Shown: positions 17,888 through 25,559, counted from the stretch's first letter. The stretch is 64,000 nt of DNA from Prochlorococcus sp. AG-436-O11 (GCA_003212535.1 QCPO01000006.1:1-64000); one strand, 5' to 3'. Translations and numbers: made by a program. The notes: generated by a model not told the origin, from the letters alone.

Positions 17888-18178
17888 ATGAACTCCCTAA
17901 ATTTCATGAATGTTGTTCGATTTAAATTGAAACAGGATTGTGTGGATAAGTATTTTGATGTAATTAATAAAACAGATTTTGAAGGTATGACAAAAAGATA
18001 TATTGCTAAAACGGGAAATTATGATTACTGTTTTGTTGGGATATGGAAAAATGAAGAAGCTATTGAAGCACAAAGACCCAAAATGATTGCTCATCTTGAT
18101 GAAGTTAGAATGTTTATGGATGAGTTGTCTCCAGAGCTTGGAGTAACTGATCCTGTGTCTGGTAATATTGTTGCCTAA
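17888..18178 (+). CDS. Dimeric alpha/beta-barrel (ABM-like) protein
   Basis: 96 residues. VVRFKLKQDCVDKYFDVI, YCFVGIWKNEEAIEAQRPKM and LDEVRMFMDELSPELG follow the strand-helix-strand plan of ABM/stress-responsive ferredoxin-like barrels (W in GIWK typical). Could be a small monooxygenase or a ligand-binding protein. Substrate unknown. Confidence 0.65.
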   Translation: MNSLNFMNVVRFKLKQDCVDKYFDVINKTDFEGMTKRYIAKTGNYDYCFVGIWKNEEAIEAQRPKMIAHLDEVRMFMDELSPELGVTDPVSGNIVA

Positions 18179-18224
18179 TAAAACCCTAGTTTTTATTAAA
18201 AGATTATTAATCCTAATTTTTTAG

Positions 18225-18284
18225 ACAGCTATTGCACATAAAGAAGGTAATATTTGCTGCGGAAATAATTGTGGGTATGACTAA
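18225..18284 (+). pseudogene. 3' fragment of a HAHNEAN-type secreted peptide
   Basis: The open frame TAIAHKEGNICCGNNCGYD, then stop, matches the region just after signal cleavage in the 18,887 protein (PAIAHNEANGGCGNHC). The 5' part is missing. Confidence 0.55.
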
Positions 18285-18349
18285 GACCTAAGGGTTATGG
18301 GATTAGAATAAGAGGATTTTCATAATGCATAATATTGATAATTAACTCG

Positions 18350-18407
18350 TAGGGATGGATTTTAGTTTTTAGTATTGGATCTATGGTCTATTTATTACTT
18401 ATTTAAT
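18350..18407 (+). repeat. DUF1651-type upstream leader, copy 2
   Basis: GGATGGATTTTAGTTTTTAG through TTTATTACTTATTTAATATG; same cassette as at 16,640 and 22,855. The downstream ATG sits at its end. Confidence 0.65.
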
Positions 18408-18669
18408 ATGACTAGAGACTCTAAAAAGGTTAATGAGGAAACATGGTTGATATGTCCTAACTGGACTGAGGTAAGACGTTTTACAAAGAATATGAATAAT
18501 AATGATAAGTTTTTTGAGTATATGTTTGTTGATAGTGGAATAGTTGTCGGATCAAATAGCGAAGCAACCCCTTATGAAAACAAGAAAAGAAATTAAAGTA
18601 GATGCTGCCCGCAAAGAATATCAAAAATTAATTACTGCAGGATGGCAAGTTACTGAGCCTAAATGGTAA
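18408..18669 (+). pseudogene. DUF1651-like gene, frameshifted
   Basis: The first frame reads WLICPNWTEVRRFTKNMN to YMFVDSGIVVGSN, then a frameshift near 18,565. The next frame continues TRKEIKVDAARKEYQKLITA to TEPKW at 18,669. Nearly identical to the intact gene at 35,986, so the frameshift is recent. Confidence 0.75.
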
Positions 18670-18773
18670 TTAATGGCAAAGTATCAAAACAATACATACA
18701 CCTAGTGCTCATTAGAGTTCCCTTTTCTCAAAATGAGATCAATTTAATCTCTTTAAACCATTTTTATGAATGA

Positions 18774-18811
18774 TCGGTATTACAGGGTTCGAACCTGCGA
18801 CCTAGTGCCTT
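18774..18811 (-). repeat. tRNA-Pro 3' fragment 1 (diverged)
   Basis: Keeps TTCGAACCTGCGACCTAGTG of the tRNA T arm, while the acceptor part is mutated. Most distal of 14 fragments. Confidence 0.75.
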
Positions 18812-18845
18812 CAATTAAATATGTCGCAGAAAGGATAGCTTTTTT

Positions 18846-18886
18846 TTTGCAGTCGATCTAAAATAGAGTGATAAATCTATTTTTTA
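18846..18886 (+). promoter_or_regulatory. Island promoter cassette, copy 2
   Basis: TTTGCA, GTCGATCTAAAATAGAGT, GATAAA, then a T-rich 11-nt gap to the ATG at 18,887. The predicted transcript start lies about 5 nt before the ATG, so the mRNA should be nearly leaderless. Confidence 0.75.
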
Positions 18887-19219
18887 ATGAGAAAATTATT
18901 ACTCCTTCCTTTGTTGTTTGGCTTAGTATCACCAGCCATTGCACATAATGAAGCTAATGGTGGTTGCGGTAATCATTGCGTTGCTGAATCAGTTTGGAAG
19001 TCTAATCCTAGTGTTAATTCGAATTCGACTAAAAAACAAAAGAAAATCATCAACGAAGAGAATAATCAACCTTCATCAATTGATAATCAAGTAGATGATA
19101 ATAATTTGAATGTGCAAATAGAGACTGAAACAAAAAACTCTATGGCAATATATATAGTAATTGGGATATTATTAGTCACAATAATTCCTTTAGTTACATG
19201 GTGGTACTATATTAAATAA
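18887..19219 (+). CDS. Signal-peptide and TM protein of the HAHNEAN family
   Basis: 110 residues: signal peptide RKLLLLPLLFGLVSPAIA, mature start HNEANGGCGNHC (Cys/His cluster, possibly a metal site or disulfide), a polar Asn/Ser-rich linker, and a C-terminal transmembrane helix (AIYIVIGILLVTIIPLVTWW). So it is membrane-anchored with a periplasmic linker. A shorter relative is at 27,542 and a remnant at 18,225. Confidence 0.65.
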   Translation: MRKLLLLPLLFGLVSPAIAHNEANGGCGNHCVAESVWKSNPSVNSNSTKKQKKIINEENNQPSSIDNQVDDNNLNVQIETETKNSMAIYIVIGILLVTIIPLVTWWYYIK

Positions 19220-19385
19220 ATCTAATTTTATGTTTCAAGTAGAAGTTACTGCTCTAGGAAGTTAGCCTCAGTAAAGCTATACAGAAACAAATTATTGTAT
19301 TTATGAAAAGCTTAATAATTTCAGAATAGTATCTATGAGTATTATTTATGTAGTTCGATTATTTTAGCTACTTTGGAATTATTAA

Positions 19386-19420
19386 ATGAAACCCTTACTA
19401 ATCGCACCTCTATATTAAAT
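19386..19420 (+). repeat. MKxLLxxxLY mini-ORF linker, copy 1
   Basis: ATGAAACCCTTACTAATCGC... reads MKPLLIAPLY then stop. Conserved boundary sequence directly upstream of promoter copy 3. Confidence 0.6.
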
Positions 19421-19424
19421 ACGA

Positions 19425-19469
19425 TTGAGAGTCGATCTAACATAGGAGTGCTAAAACCCTCTTTATTAT
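19425..19469 (+). promoter_or_regulatory. Island promoter cassette, copy 3
   Basis: TTGAGA, GTCGATCTAACATAGGAGT, GCTAAA, then CCCTCTTTATTAT abutting the ATG. No ribosome site. Confidence 0.7.
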
Positions 19470-19730
19470 ATGGAAAGTAAATTTTATCAATTTTGGAAGA
19501 ATCATAGAAGAGTAATAACTATTGGTTTGTTCCTAGCCATTTCTGTCTTTTATCTCAGAACCCCTTTTGAGAAGGAAGCAAAAGTAAAAGATATCTGCGC
19601 GAAACTAAATTCAAGCTATCAAATCACAGGTGATGAAGCTATGATGAAGCTTAATTTAAAGGAAATAAAAAATTATGATAATCGCGAGTTAGCTAACTAT
19701 TACTGCGAGAGATATTTAGGCATTAAATAA
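19470..19730 (+). CDS. 86-residue membrane-anchored protein
   Basis: N-terminal signal anchor (VITIGLFLAISVFYLRTPF), then a soluble helical part with two Cys (DICAKLNSSYQITGDEAMMK, ANYYCERYLGIK). Transcribed from promoter copy 3. Family not recognised; the plan (anchor plus Cys pair) is like the protein at 19,880. Confidence 0.6.
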   Translation: MESKFYQFWKNHRRVITIGLFLAISVFYLRTPFEKEAKVKDICAKLNSSYQITGDEAMMKLNLKEIKNYDNRELANYYCERYLGIK

Positions 19731-19736
19731 GAAAAA

Positions 19737-19771
19737 ATGAAACACTTACTATTTTCACTGCTATATTAAAT
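19737..19771 (+). repeat. MKxLLxxxLY mini-ORF linker, copy 2
   Basis: Reads MKHLLFSLLY then stop. Begins 7 bp after the preceding stop and ends 5 bp before promoter copy 4. Confidence 0.6.
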
Positions 19772-19775
19772 AGGA

Positions 19776-19820
19776 TTGACAGTTGATCTAAAATATAGGA
19801 ATAAACGCCTTCTTTTTCTT
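19776..19820 (+). promoter_or_regulatory. Island promoter cassette, copy 4
   Basis: TTGACA, GTTGATCTAAAATATAG, GAATAAA, then a CTTCTTTTTCTT tract to the ATG at 19,821. Confidence 0.7.
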
Positions 19821-19880
19821 ATGGATAAAAGATTTATCGCTGAAAAGATAATGACACTTCTTATTTCTTTAATTGCATAA
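19821..19880 (+). CDS. 19-residue leader peptide, copy 1
   Basis: MDKRFIAEKIMTLLISLIA. Its TAA overlaps the next ATG (TAATG). A 14/19-identical peptide precedes an unrelated gene at 34,192 behind the same promoter. Probably a translation-coupling leader rather than an effector. Confidence 0.6.
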   Translation: MDKRFIAEKIMTLLISLIA

Positions 19881-20287
19881 TGAAAAACTTAGGTTATATA
19901 GCTTTTGTTTTTATTCTTTTTGGAGTTCTTATTTTTGGAGATGATTACTCCTCTTGGGAACGGGAGAGAAAAAACAAAAAAATTGCAGAAGATGGATTAC
20001 AACGATTAGTAGATAATTATGGATTAGAAATAAAAAATCCAATAGATGATTTTAATCAGTGTAGTTATTGGTATGCTTATTATGAAGCAGGGATTGATCT
20101 TGGGTTTTCTGATAAAAAGTTAAAAGAAAAAGATATATTTATGGTTAAATGTATTCCTGTAATTCAAGAAATATTAGATAAATGCGAGGCTGAAGAGACA
20201 GAACTAGAAGGGAAAGGAGATTTATCTGTTATGTTTGAAAGAAGATGTCGGTCTGACGCATTAGATCCATTAATAATAGATAAATGA
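19880..20287 (+). CDS. 135-residue membrane-anchored protein
   Basis: N-terminal transmembrane helix (GYIAFVFILFGVLIFGDDYS), then an acidic helical domain with four Cys (FNQCSYWYAYYEAGIDLG, MVKCIPVIQEILDKCEAEE, RRCRSD), likely two periplasmic disulfides. Translationally coupled to the leader peptide. Family not known. Confidence 0.6.
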   Translation: MKNLGYIAFVFILFGVLIFGDDYSSWERERKNKKIAEDGLQRLVDNYGLEIKNPIDDFNQCSYWYAYYEAGIDLGFSDKKLKEKDIFMVKCIPVIQEILDKCEAEETELEGKGDLSVMFERRCRSDALDPLIIDK

Positions 20288-20327
20288 AACTCTTAAAAAT
20301 TAATTGCCTCTGAGGAATAAATTAGTT

Positions 20328-20501
20328 CTAAATATATAAAATATTTGTTATTTCTTTATTTAAGGTCAATTCTTGTGCCCCTTTCATGCACTTTCCTGTT
20401 GGATATCTTATAACCTTTTTTGAAATTGCTCCAATAAATATAGCTATTAAACCAATACCTAATATTGCTTTTGATCTTTTACTTGCGAGGATTAATTTCA
20501 T
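20328..20501 (-). CDS. 57-residue single-TM peptide
   Basis: MKLILASKRSKAILGIGLIA then IFIGAISKKV, one helix, followed by a polar tail with one Cys (TGKCMKGAQELTL). Function unknown. Confidence 0.5.
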   Translation of the reverse strand: MKLILASKRSKAILGIGLIAIFIGAISKKVIRYPTGKCMKGAQELTLNKEITNILYI

Positions 20502-20580
20502 TTAAGTTTGTATTTCTTAGATAATAGGAATTATCCTTGTTATTGTATGGATACTTTTATTTATATAGATCGACTTATGG

Positions 20581-20610
20581 TAGCAAAGTTATGCAAGATG
20601 TAGAAATATG
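20581..20610 (+). repeat. Arm-type repeat A, copy 1
   Basis: TAGCAAAGTTATGCAAGATG...; relatives at 27,798, 29,261, 33,242 and 36,270. About 90 bp left of a tRNA-Pro fragment. Confidence 0.55.
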
Positions 20611-20702
20611 TCGGTCAAAGCTTGTTCAGTCTAATTATTCTAAAAAGTAATCAAAACAATGACAGGATGGAAAACTCTCTATTATAACTTGGTTTTTAAG
20701 AA

Positions 20703-20749
20703 TCGGGCCGATTGGATTCGAACCTGCGACCTAGCCCCCCAAACACTTG
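20703..20749 (-). repeat. tRNA-Pro 3' fragment 2
   Basis: TCGGGCCGATTGGATTCGAA... with a degenerate terminator to its left and the conserved right flank ending in ATTTGTCCG-like repeats near 20,855. Left border of the rluF cargo. Confidence 0.8.
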
Positions 20750-20891
20750 ATAGACATAGTAAAGCATTAGGTTTTTAAGCTATAGTTTTTTTCTCTTTTT
20801 CTTAACTTTGCCAAGTTTTTCATGACAAATAAAGCAATATTTGTATGCAATTTGTCCGTATATTTAAAATAAATAAAAGGTAACTTTGAAA

Positions 20892-21614
20892 ATGTCTACC
20901 AGAATAAATAAATATTTAAGTGAAGTCGGTTACTGTTCTAGAAGAGCAGCAGATAGGCTAATTGAAGAAGGAAAAGTAACAATTAATGGTAAAATTCCAG
21001 AAATAGGTACCAAGGTAGAAGAAAGTGATCAAGTAGAAGTTGAAGGTCAAAGGATAGAAAAATCAACGAAACAAAAAAACATATACTTAGCCTTTAATAA
21101 ACCTGTTGGAATTGTTTGCACAACCGATAGAAGAGTAGAACCTGACAATATTATAGATTTCATTAAATATCCTACAAGAATATTTCCTATTGGAAGATTG
21201 GATAAGTCAAGTGAGGGACTAATTTTTTTAACTAATGATGGAGATATCATAAATAAAATACTCAGAGCCAGAAATAATCATGAAAAAGAATACATCGTAA
21301 GCGTTAATCGTCCGATTAATAGAGACTTTATTCAAAGCATGAGTAATGGAATTAAAATATTAAACACCATAACTAAGAATTGTTTCGTAAAACAATTGGG
21401 GCCAAAAAAATTTAAAATCATACTTACTCAAGGACTTAACCGCCAGATTAGGAGAATGTGTGAGTCCTTAGGCTACAGAGTACAATCATTAAAGCGTGTA
21501 AGAATTATGAATATTAAGTTAGACATACCAACAGGAAAATATCGAAAATTTACCAAAGAAGAACTCTTAGAATTAAATCTATTACTCGAAAACTCTTCAA
21601 AAACATTTAACTAA
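20892..21614 (+). CDS. rluF: RluF/RsuA-family rRNA pseudouridine synthase
   Basis: Complete 240-residue enzyme from ATG 20,892. N-terminal S4 RNA-binding domain (RINKYLSEVGYCSRRAADRL) and RsuA-type catalytic domain with the nucleophilic Asp in FPIGRLDKSSEGLIFLTNDG. GLNRQIRRMCESLGYRVQSL is the conserved RNA-contact block. RluF modifies 23S rRNA U2604; the RluB/E or RsuA subgroups are possible. It stands alone between tRNA-Pro fragments 2 and 3, so it is island cargo and may be an accessory version. Confidence 0.85.
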   Translation: MSTRINKYLSEVGYCSRRAADRLIEEGKVTINGKIPEIGTKVEESDQVEVEGQRIEKSTKQKNIYLAFNKPVGIVCTTDRRVEPDNIIDFIKYPTRIFPIGRLDKSSEGLIFLTNDGDIINKILRARNNHEKEYIVSVNRPINRDFIQSMSNGIKILNTITKNCFVKQLGPKKFKIILTQGLNRQIRRMCESLGYRVQSLKRVRIMNIKLDIPTGKYRKFTKEELLELNLLLENSSKTFN

Positions 21615-21739
21615 TCAGAAATCTAGTCTTTTTTATCTTAATAAGATTAAGTTTGTTTGCTTTTTGTCCGCTTTTCTTTAGGACATATTTCAGCAAAAAA
21701 AAAGGCTAGAAAACTCTACTATGACTTAGTTCTTAAGAT

Positions 21740-21778
21740 TCGGGCCGATAGGATTCGAACCTGCGACTTAGCGCTAAC
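21740..21778 (-). repeat. tRNA-Pro 3' fragment 3
   Basis: TCGGGCCGATAGGATTCGAA... Separates the rluF cargo from the superinfection-immunity cargo. Confidence 0.8.
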
Positions 21779-21969
21779 AAAGTATTCGTAAGAATTTTGT
21801 TATGACTGAGACTTATAGCTCTATAAATATTCTTTCTGAAATAATTTTGGCTGTTGTGAGGAAATAATTATTAATTTGAGGGAATTCTGAGGGAATCTTA
21901 TTTTTCTTTAATTACATAAACTTATTACTTTTTAAATCACTTATGTAGAATCAAAAAAACTTTGAAAAA

Positions 21970-22266
21970 ATGGAATTTTTAATAATTGGTCTTTTTCTAT
22001 TAGCTATATATTTTATTCCTACTTTCATCGCTTTCTACAGAAGACATACCTATAAGTGGGTAATTTTTGGAATTAATACATTTGCAATAGCAGCAGGAGT
22101 TCCTTGGCTAGCAGCTTTTATTTGGGCAGTTTGGCCCAAAAATAAGTCATTAATAGATCCTATCGCAGGCAATGTCACAGGGAAGGGGACTAGAAATTCT
22201 GGAGATACTGTTGGGTCAATAAAATACGGAAGAGAAAGAGGTTACTTAGAAGAAAAGAATAAATAA
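21970..22266 (+). CDS. T4 Imm-like superinfection immunity protein
   Basis: 98 residues with two transmembrane helices (FLIIGLFLLAIYFIPTFIAF and FAIAAGVPWLAAFIWAVWP) joined by RRHTYKWV. IYFIPTFIAFYRRH plus PWLAAFIWAVWP is the pattern of the Imm_superinfect family; phage T4 Imm blocks DNA entry of related phages. A soluble tail follows. Sole cargo between tRNA-Pro fragments 3 and 4. It would act in the inner membrane as anti-phage defence; activity inferred from family only. Confidence 0.75.
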   Translation: MEFLIIGLFLLAIYFIPTFIAFYRRHTYKWVIFGINTFAIAAGVPWLAAFIWAVWPKNKSLIDPIAGNVTGKGTRNSGDTVGSIKYGRERGYLEEKNK

Positions 22267-22346
22267 AAAACTCACTTGAGGAAAATATGAGGAACTCTTT
22301 TTTTAGGGAAAAATATTATTAGCTTAGACATACTGCCATAACAGGA

Positions 22347-22372
22347 TCGGGGTGAAAGGATTCGAACTATTT
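22347..22372 (-). repeat. tRNA-Pro 3' fragment 4 (diverged)
   Basis: TCGGGGTGAAAGGATTCGAA; the similarity ends at the T arm. Weakest member of the series. Confidence 0.55.
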
Positions 22373-22699
22373 GAGGAACATACCCTCTAGAGTTCATACC
22401 TTCTTGAAATATAACTAGGTCACTTGCACCAAACTTCAAAGGTTTTCCTCTCAGGAGTAACCTTGACTCACCCTTAAGCAAAAAATAAGTCTTTTTTTAG
22501 TAATAAGTCCAGTCAAAAGAACTTACATCACAAGTGCATATCGGCCAGTTTTTAATTCCTAATTCCTTAACTGTAATTTTTGGACAAGTTGAAGTAACTA
22601 ATATTGATATGAATTTTTGTTAGAAATCTTTGAAGTAATTTATAGCATAAGTTTTAAAAATATTTACTCTATATATAAGGGCTACTTTTTATCTAATTT

Positions 22700-22843
22700 A
22701 TGGCAAGACCAAAAAACAATCAGTTGACTTCAACTTTTAGAATGGGAGAGTTTACAACTTCTAAACTTATACAGAATTTAGGTATTAATAGAGAACAGGT
22801 CCAAATTTTCGGCTCTTTTAGAAGTATTCATGGTAGAGATTAA
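22700..22843 (+). CDS. 47-residue basic peptide
   Basis: MARPKNNQLTSTFRMGEFTT..., basic and soluble, possibly nucleic-acid binding. ATG directly after an AT-rich promoter-like region. Function unknown. Confidence 0.45.
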   Translation: MARPKNNQLTSTFRMGEFTTSKLIQNLGINREQVQIFGSFRSIHGRD

Positions 22844-22854
22844 GTCAAAGGGGT

Positions 22855-22903
22855 GGAGCTTGATTTTTAGTATTGGAGCAATGATTTGCTTATTACTTAT
22901 TTA
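22855..22903 (+). repeat. DUF1651-type upstream leader, copy 3
   Basis: GGAGCTTGATTTTTAGTATT through TTGCTTATTACTTATTTA and directly into the ATG at 22,904. Third copy of the cassette; the only one with an intact gene. Confidence 0.7.
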
Positions 22904-23152
22904 ATGGAGAAATTTATTCTTATAAATAAGGATAGAAGTAGGATAAAAGTTTTTGAACCATTTGATGATGTATCTAAGCCAAGTCCAACTATTGATGCAA
23001 TGATGATTTCCTATGGTTGTGTTTATAAGAGAAGCATTAAACCAGTTATGAAAGGAAGTAGAGTTGAAACTATAGAAGAAGCAAGAAAGGAATATAAGGA
23101 ATTATTAGAAGATGGATGGAAGAAAACTTCTATATTTAATAGCTACTTTTAA
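22904..23152 (+). CDS. DUF1651-like protein
   Basis: 82 residues from ATG 22,904. MEKFILINKDRSRIKVFEPF opens with the I-N/R-x-R-F strand pattern, then a helix RVETIEEARKEYKELLEDGW, the family's Ar-Y-L-GW C-terminal signature. DUF1651 is a marine picocyanobacterial family of unknown role. Five members or remnants lie in this island. Confidence 0.65.
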   Translation: MEKFILINKDRSRIKVFEPFDDVSKPSPTIDAMMISYGCVYKRSIKPVMKGSRVETIEEARKEYKELLEDGWKKTSIFNSYF

Positions 23153-23165
23153 TCACCTTTTTGAA

Positions 23166-23515
23166 ATGTTTTGTACAAAATATGGAAAAAAGATTACTTC
23201 AGGTGAAGAGTTCTGTGGATATTGTAGGATTACTATTCCTATTACCCCAGAGCAACAAGAAATAAGAGATTAGTAATCAAGCTCAATCAGGATACCCTCC
23301 AGATTGGAGTAATGAACAATATGATCCTAAATTAGCTAGAAGCAAAAAATACGACACTGCTAAGACAAAAAAATAATAAAAATGGTTTCTATATTTTTAT
23401 ACTTATTCTTACTGCGATTGTTATTTATGGTGGTTTAATTATGGGTCATCGGAAGGTCTCTAATTATTCTCTAGAGTCAGCCATTTATCTATATGAAGCA
23501 GTTAAGTTCAAATAA
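23166..23515 (+). pseudogene. Frameshifted zinc-ribbon membrane protein
   Basis: Frame 1 begins MFCTKYGKKITSGEEFCGYC, a zinc-ribbon with C-x-n-CGYC. Shifted frames continue QSGYPPDWSNEQYDPKLARS and then a transmembrane segment (GFYIFILILTAIVIYGGLIM) with tail to 23,515. At least one frameshift at about 23,270. Non-functional or mis-sequenced. Confidence 0.55.
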
Positions 23516-23574
23516 GCCAATTTAGTTGAGATTAGAAAGTGTAAATATAAAGGGATATATTTAAGAAAATAACT

Positions 23575-23742
23575 ATGGAATACGAAAACTTTGAATTTAT
23601 CTGCAGATATTTAGAGAGTTAAGCAGATTTAAATAAGATCTATTTTTGCTCCTATGTTATTATTGTTAAATCTCAGGTTGAGATAAGAGATAGCAATATT
23701 GACCAAGCTAAAAAATTTTTGAAAAAGAATCCAAATTGCTAG
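23575..23742 (+). pseudogene. Short gene with in-frame stop
   Basis: MEYENFEFICRYLES, TAA at 23,620, then in the same frame ADLNKIYFCSYVIIVKSQVE to NPNC. One nonsense codon divides an otherwise plausible 55-residue protein. Confidence 0.4.
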
Positions 23743-23845
23743 AGTCAAATACTTTCTATTAATCAATTTTTTTAATCTATCCAATAGATCAAATTTTAAT
23801 ATTGAACTCACTTATTAAGCCTGTATATGACATTAAAAAGAACCA

Positions 23846-23980
23846 ATGAAAAAATTAACCAAAAAGTATGCTGAATTATTACATCAAGCATCTACCGCCA
23901 CTGGAAGAAAAGAAGCAGTAGGTTTGTTGCATAAGGCTGCTAAGCTTCAGACTAAAATAAATGAGAATTCTAAGGACTAG
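23846..23980 (+). CDS. 44-residue helical protein, module copy 2
   Basis: MKKLTKKYAELLHQASTATG then RKEAVGLLHKAAKLQTKIN. Paralog of 15,493; followed 54 bp later by the intact DUF1330-like gene, the same order as in copy 1. Confidence 0.6.
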   Translation: MKKLTKKYAELLHQASTATGRKEAVGLLHKAAKLQTKINENSKD

Positions 23981-24034
23981 ATACCCTTTGATTTAAATTG
24001 TATCTAAATTGAATATTAGAAACATAAATACATC

Positions 24035-24376
24035 ATGGATAAAAGAGGAGCTAAAGGTTATTGGATTTCAACTGCAAGAATAATTAATCAGGACTTATTT
24101 GATGAATATGTAAAAAAAGTTGGACCATGGCTAAAAGAGGTTGGTGGACAAGTTTTTGCAAAAGATACAGAACCACAAGGAAAGGAGAGGACGGAGGATG
24201 CTAATTTAGCAGTTATTTGTGAATTCTCTAGCATGAGAGCAGCTGTTGAAGCCTATGAATCTGAAGAATATAGAGAACTTTCAAAACTAAGACAAAAGGC
24301 TACTGAAAATTCTACATTTACAATTATTGAAGGTTTAGATGAGGCTGCGAAGCTAAGAAAAGCAATGGGTATGTAA
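24035..24376 (+). CDS. DUF1330-like protein
   Basis: 113 residues. GYWISTARIINQDLFDEYVK, VGGQVFAKDTEPQG, LAVICEFSSMRAAVEAYESE and EYRELSKLRQKATENSTFTI follow the DUF1330 (dimeric alpha/beta barrel) pattern. Soluble, probably a small-molecule binding or catalytic dimer. Intact counterpart of the frameshifted copy at 15,700. Followed by a good terminator. Confidence 0.75.
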   Translation: MDKRGAKGYWISTARIINQDLFDEYVKKVGPWLKEVGGQVFAKDTEPQGKERTEDANLAVICEFSSMRAAVEAYESEEYRELSKLRQKATENSTFTIIEGLDEAAKLRKAMGM

Positions 24377-24450
24377 GATATTTCAACTTTTTATTTCTTT
24401 TAATTAAATAAAAAATAAACGAGGTATTTCTTTTGAAAGTTTCACTAAGA

Positions 24451-24474
24451 GGGGCTATTTTTAGCCCCTTTTCT
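24451..24474 (+). terminator. Rho-independent terminator
   Basis: GGGGCTA-TTTT-TAGCCCC followed by TTTTCTTCT, 75 bp past the DUF1330-like gene. Confidence 0.85.
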
Positions 24475-24488
24475 TCTAAAATATTTTA

Positions 24489-24530
24489 TTGACAGTCGAT
24501 CTAAAATTGAGATATAAAATTCTTTTTTTT
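24489..24530 (+). promoter_or_regulatory. Island promoter cassette, copy 5 (best -10)
   Basis: TTGACA, 18-nt spacer GTCGATCTAAAATTGAGA, TATAAA, then 12 nt to the ATG. The near-consensus boxes make the promoter reading firm. The T tract replaces any ribosome site. Confidence 0.82.
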
Positions 24531-24656
24531 ATGTCCTCTTCAATGAAAGATTTTCTGAATAAATTTTTTGATTTATGCCGAGAATATCAAGAAGAAATCC
24601 CACCTCGAAAGATGGCAGAAATTTTAAGGGATTACGCTGATAGATTAGATAGTTGA
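24531..24656 (+). CDS. 41-residue hypothetical protein
   Basis: MSSSMKDFLNKFFDLCREYQ then EEIPPRKMAEILRDYADRLD. Two helices with one Cys. Driven by promoter copy 5. The IPPxxMxExxxD stretch faintly resembles the peptide at 55,220. Function unknown. Confidence 0.6.
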   Translation: MSSSMKDFLNKFFDLCREYQEEIPPRKMAEILRDYADRLDS

Positions 24657-24714
24657 ATAATTCTGTCCAAATTGAATAACATAGTGGAGCATATTGAACG
24701 ATTAGAAGGAGAGA

Positions 24715-24776
24715 GCTTCGGAATAATAGATATTTAATTAGAAAATAATTACTATATTAAGTAGTAATTTTAAATT
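24715..24776 (+). repeat. GGAGTAATTTTT-type leader, copy 1
   Basis: AATAATAGATATTTAATTAG then AAATAATTACTATATTAAG and AGTAATTTT just before ATG 24,777. Shared with 28,788 and 35,768. Confidence 0.6.
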
Positions 24777-24962
24777 ATGAGCACTAAATGGGATGACATT
24801 TCTTGGCAAAAAGAATTTCTGGAGATGAAAGCACATAAACCTGAAGTAGTAAGACTCCTAATGGAAGGTCCAAGAGTTCTTAGAGATGCTTGGCAACTTG
24901 GATCTTTGCACGAAGAATATAAAAGACTTAAGAAAAGAAAAGATGAACATCAACAGCAATGA
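24777..24962 (+). CDS. 61-residue hypothetical protein
   Basis: MSTKWDDISWQKEFLEMKAH then helical VVRLLMEGPRVLRDAWQLGS and a basic tail with Gln. Soluble. Behind the shared AT-rich leader. Function unknown. Confidence 0.55.
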   Translation: MSTKWDDISWQKEFLEMKAHKPEVVRLLMEGPRVLRDAWQLGSLHEEYKRLKKRKDEHQQQ

Positions 24963-25051
24963 AATTAGCCGAATTAAAACTGCAGAAACAAATTAAACAA
25001 TAATAAAGTTAAAATGATAATTTATAGCTATAAATAAACTAAAGGTTATTA

Positions 25052-25252
25052 ATGAGTCTAGAAATTAATATTAATTCTTTAGAAGAATATTTAGCTAATT
25101 TAGTAAATGATATTAAATATAAAAGGACTACAGAAAAATTAAACAAAATTGATATTGAATATAAAAGGATTACAGAAAAATTAAAAGAATATGATTTAAT
25201 GGCGGATGTAGACGATCAGGTTGCTCATCATTTTTGTTATTTTTATAAATAA
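25052..25252 (+). CDS. 66-residue coiled-coil peptide
   Basis: MSLEININSLEEYLANLVND, then two copies of the near-identical element YKR(T/I)TEKL, then VDDQVAHHFCYFYK. Probably helical. 14 bp before the next gene, so likely one operon. Function unknown. Confidence 0.45.
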   Translation: MSLEININSLEEYLANLVNDIKYKRTTEKLNKIDIEYKRITEKLKEYDLMADVDDQVAHHFCYFYK

Positions 25253-25266
25253 AGGGGTAATTTTTT

Positions 25267-25380
25267 ATGGAAGATTTTAAGGAGCTTTGGCAGAATCACT
25301 CACAAGCAGTTATTGGTGTATGTGGGTTAGTACTAATATTGTCGATAGTTTTTATATATGGTTACTCAATATATAAGTAA
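25267..25380 (+). CDS. MADFK-family mini membrane protein, copy 1
   Basis: 37 residues: MEDFKELWQNHSQAVIGVCG then one transmembrane helix (LVLILSIVFIYGYSIYK). Member of a four-copy family here (25,267; 28,884; 33,640; 35,857), each preceded by (G)GAGTAATTTTTTATG-like sequence with the ribosome site. Function unknown. Confidence 0.65.
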   Translation: MEDFKELWQNHSQAVIGVCGLVLILSIVFIYGYSIYK

Positions 25381-25462
25381 TAAACTAAGCGCAATTTAGA
25401 TTAAACTACATCTGTTGAGCTCACCCCTCAGCCCCCTTTCTCAATATGAGACAGGAAGTAAT

Positions 25463-25488
25463 AAAAAAGAGAGTCTGGGAAACTCTCT
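25463..25488 (-). terminator. Terminator linked to tRNA-Pro fragment 5
   Basis: Minus strand AGAGAGTTTCCCAGACTCTC then TTTTTT. Stem sequence differs from that of the intact tRNA but pairs fully. Confidence 0.75.
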
Positions 25489-25510
25489 AGTATAACTTGG
25501 TTTTCAAGAG

Positions 25511-25559
25511 TCGGGGCGACAGGATTCGAACCTGCGACCTAGTGCTCCCATAGCACCCG
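25511..25559 (-). repeat. tRNA-Pro 3' fragment 5
   Basis: Matches the tRNA 3' 46 nt with one change, and keeps CACCCG beyond, so the fragment reaches the anticodon stem. Confidence 0.9.

Noticed and set aside
22272-22481. 69-codon minus-strand ORF
   Set aside because: Spans tRNA-Pro fragment 4 and its flank; no recognisable protein features.
23629-23811. 60-codon minus-strand ORF with hydrophobic stretch
   Set aside because: Antisense to a plus-strand remnant (23,575-23,742) whose frame looks more protein-like; AT-rich open frame by chance.
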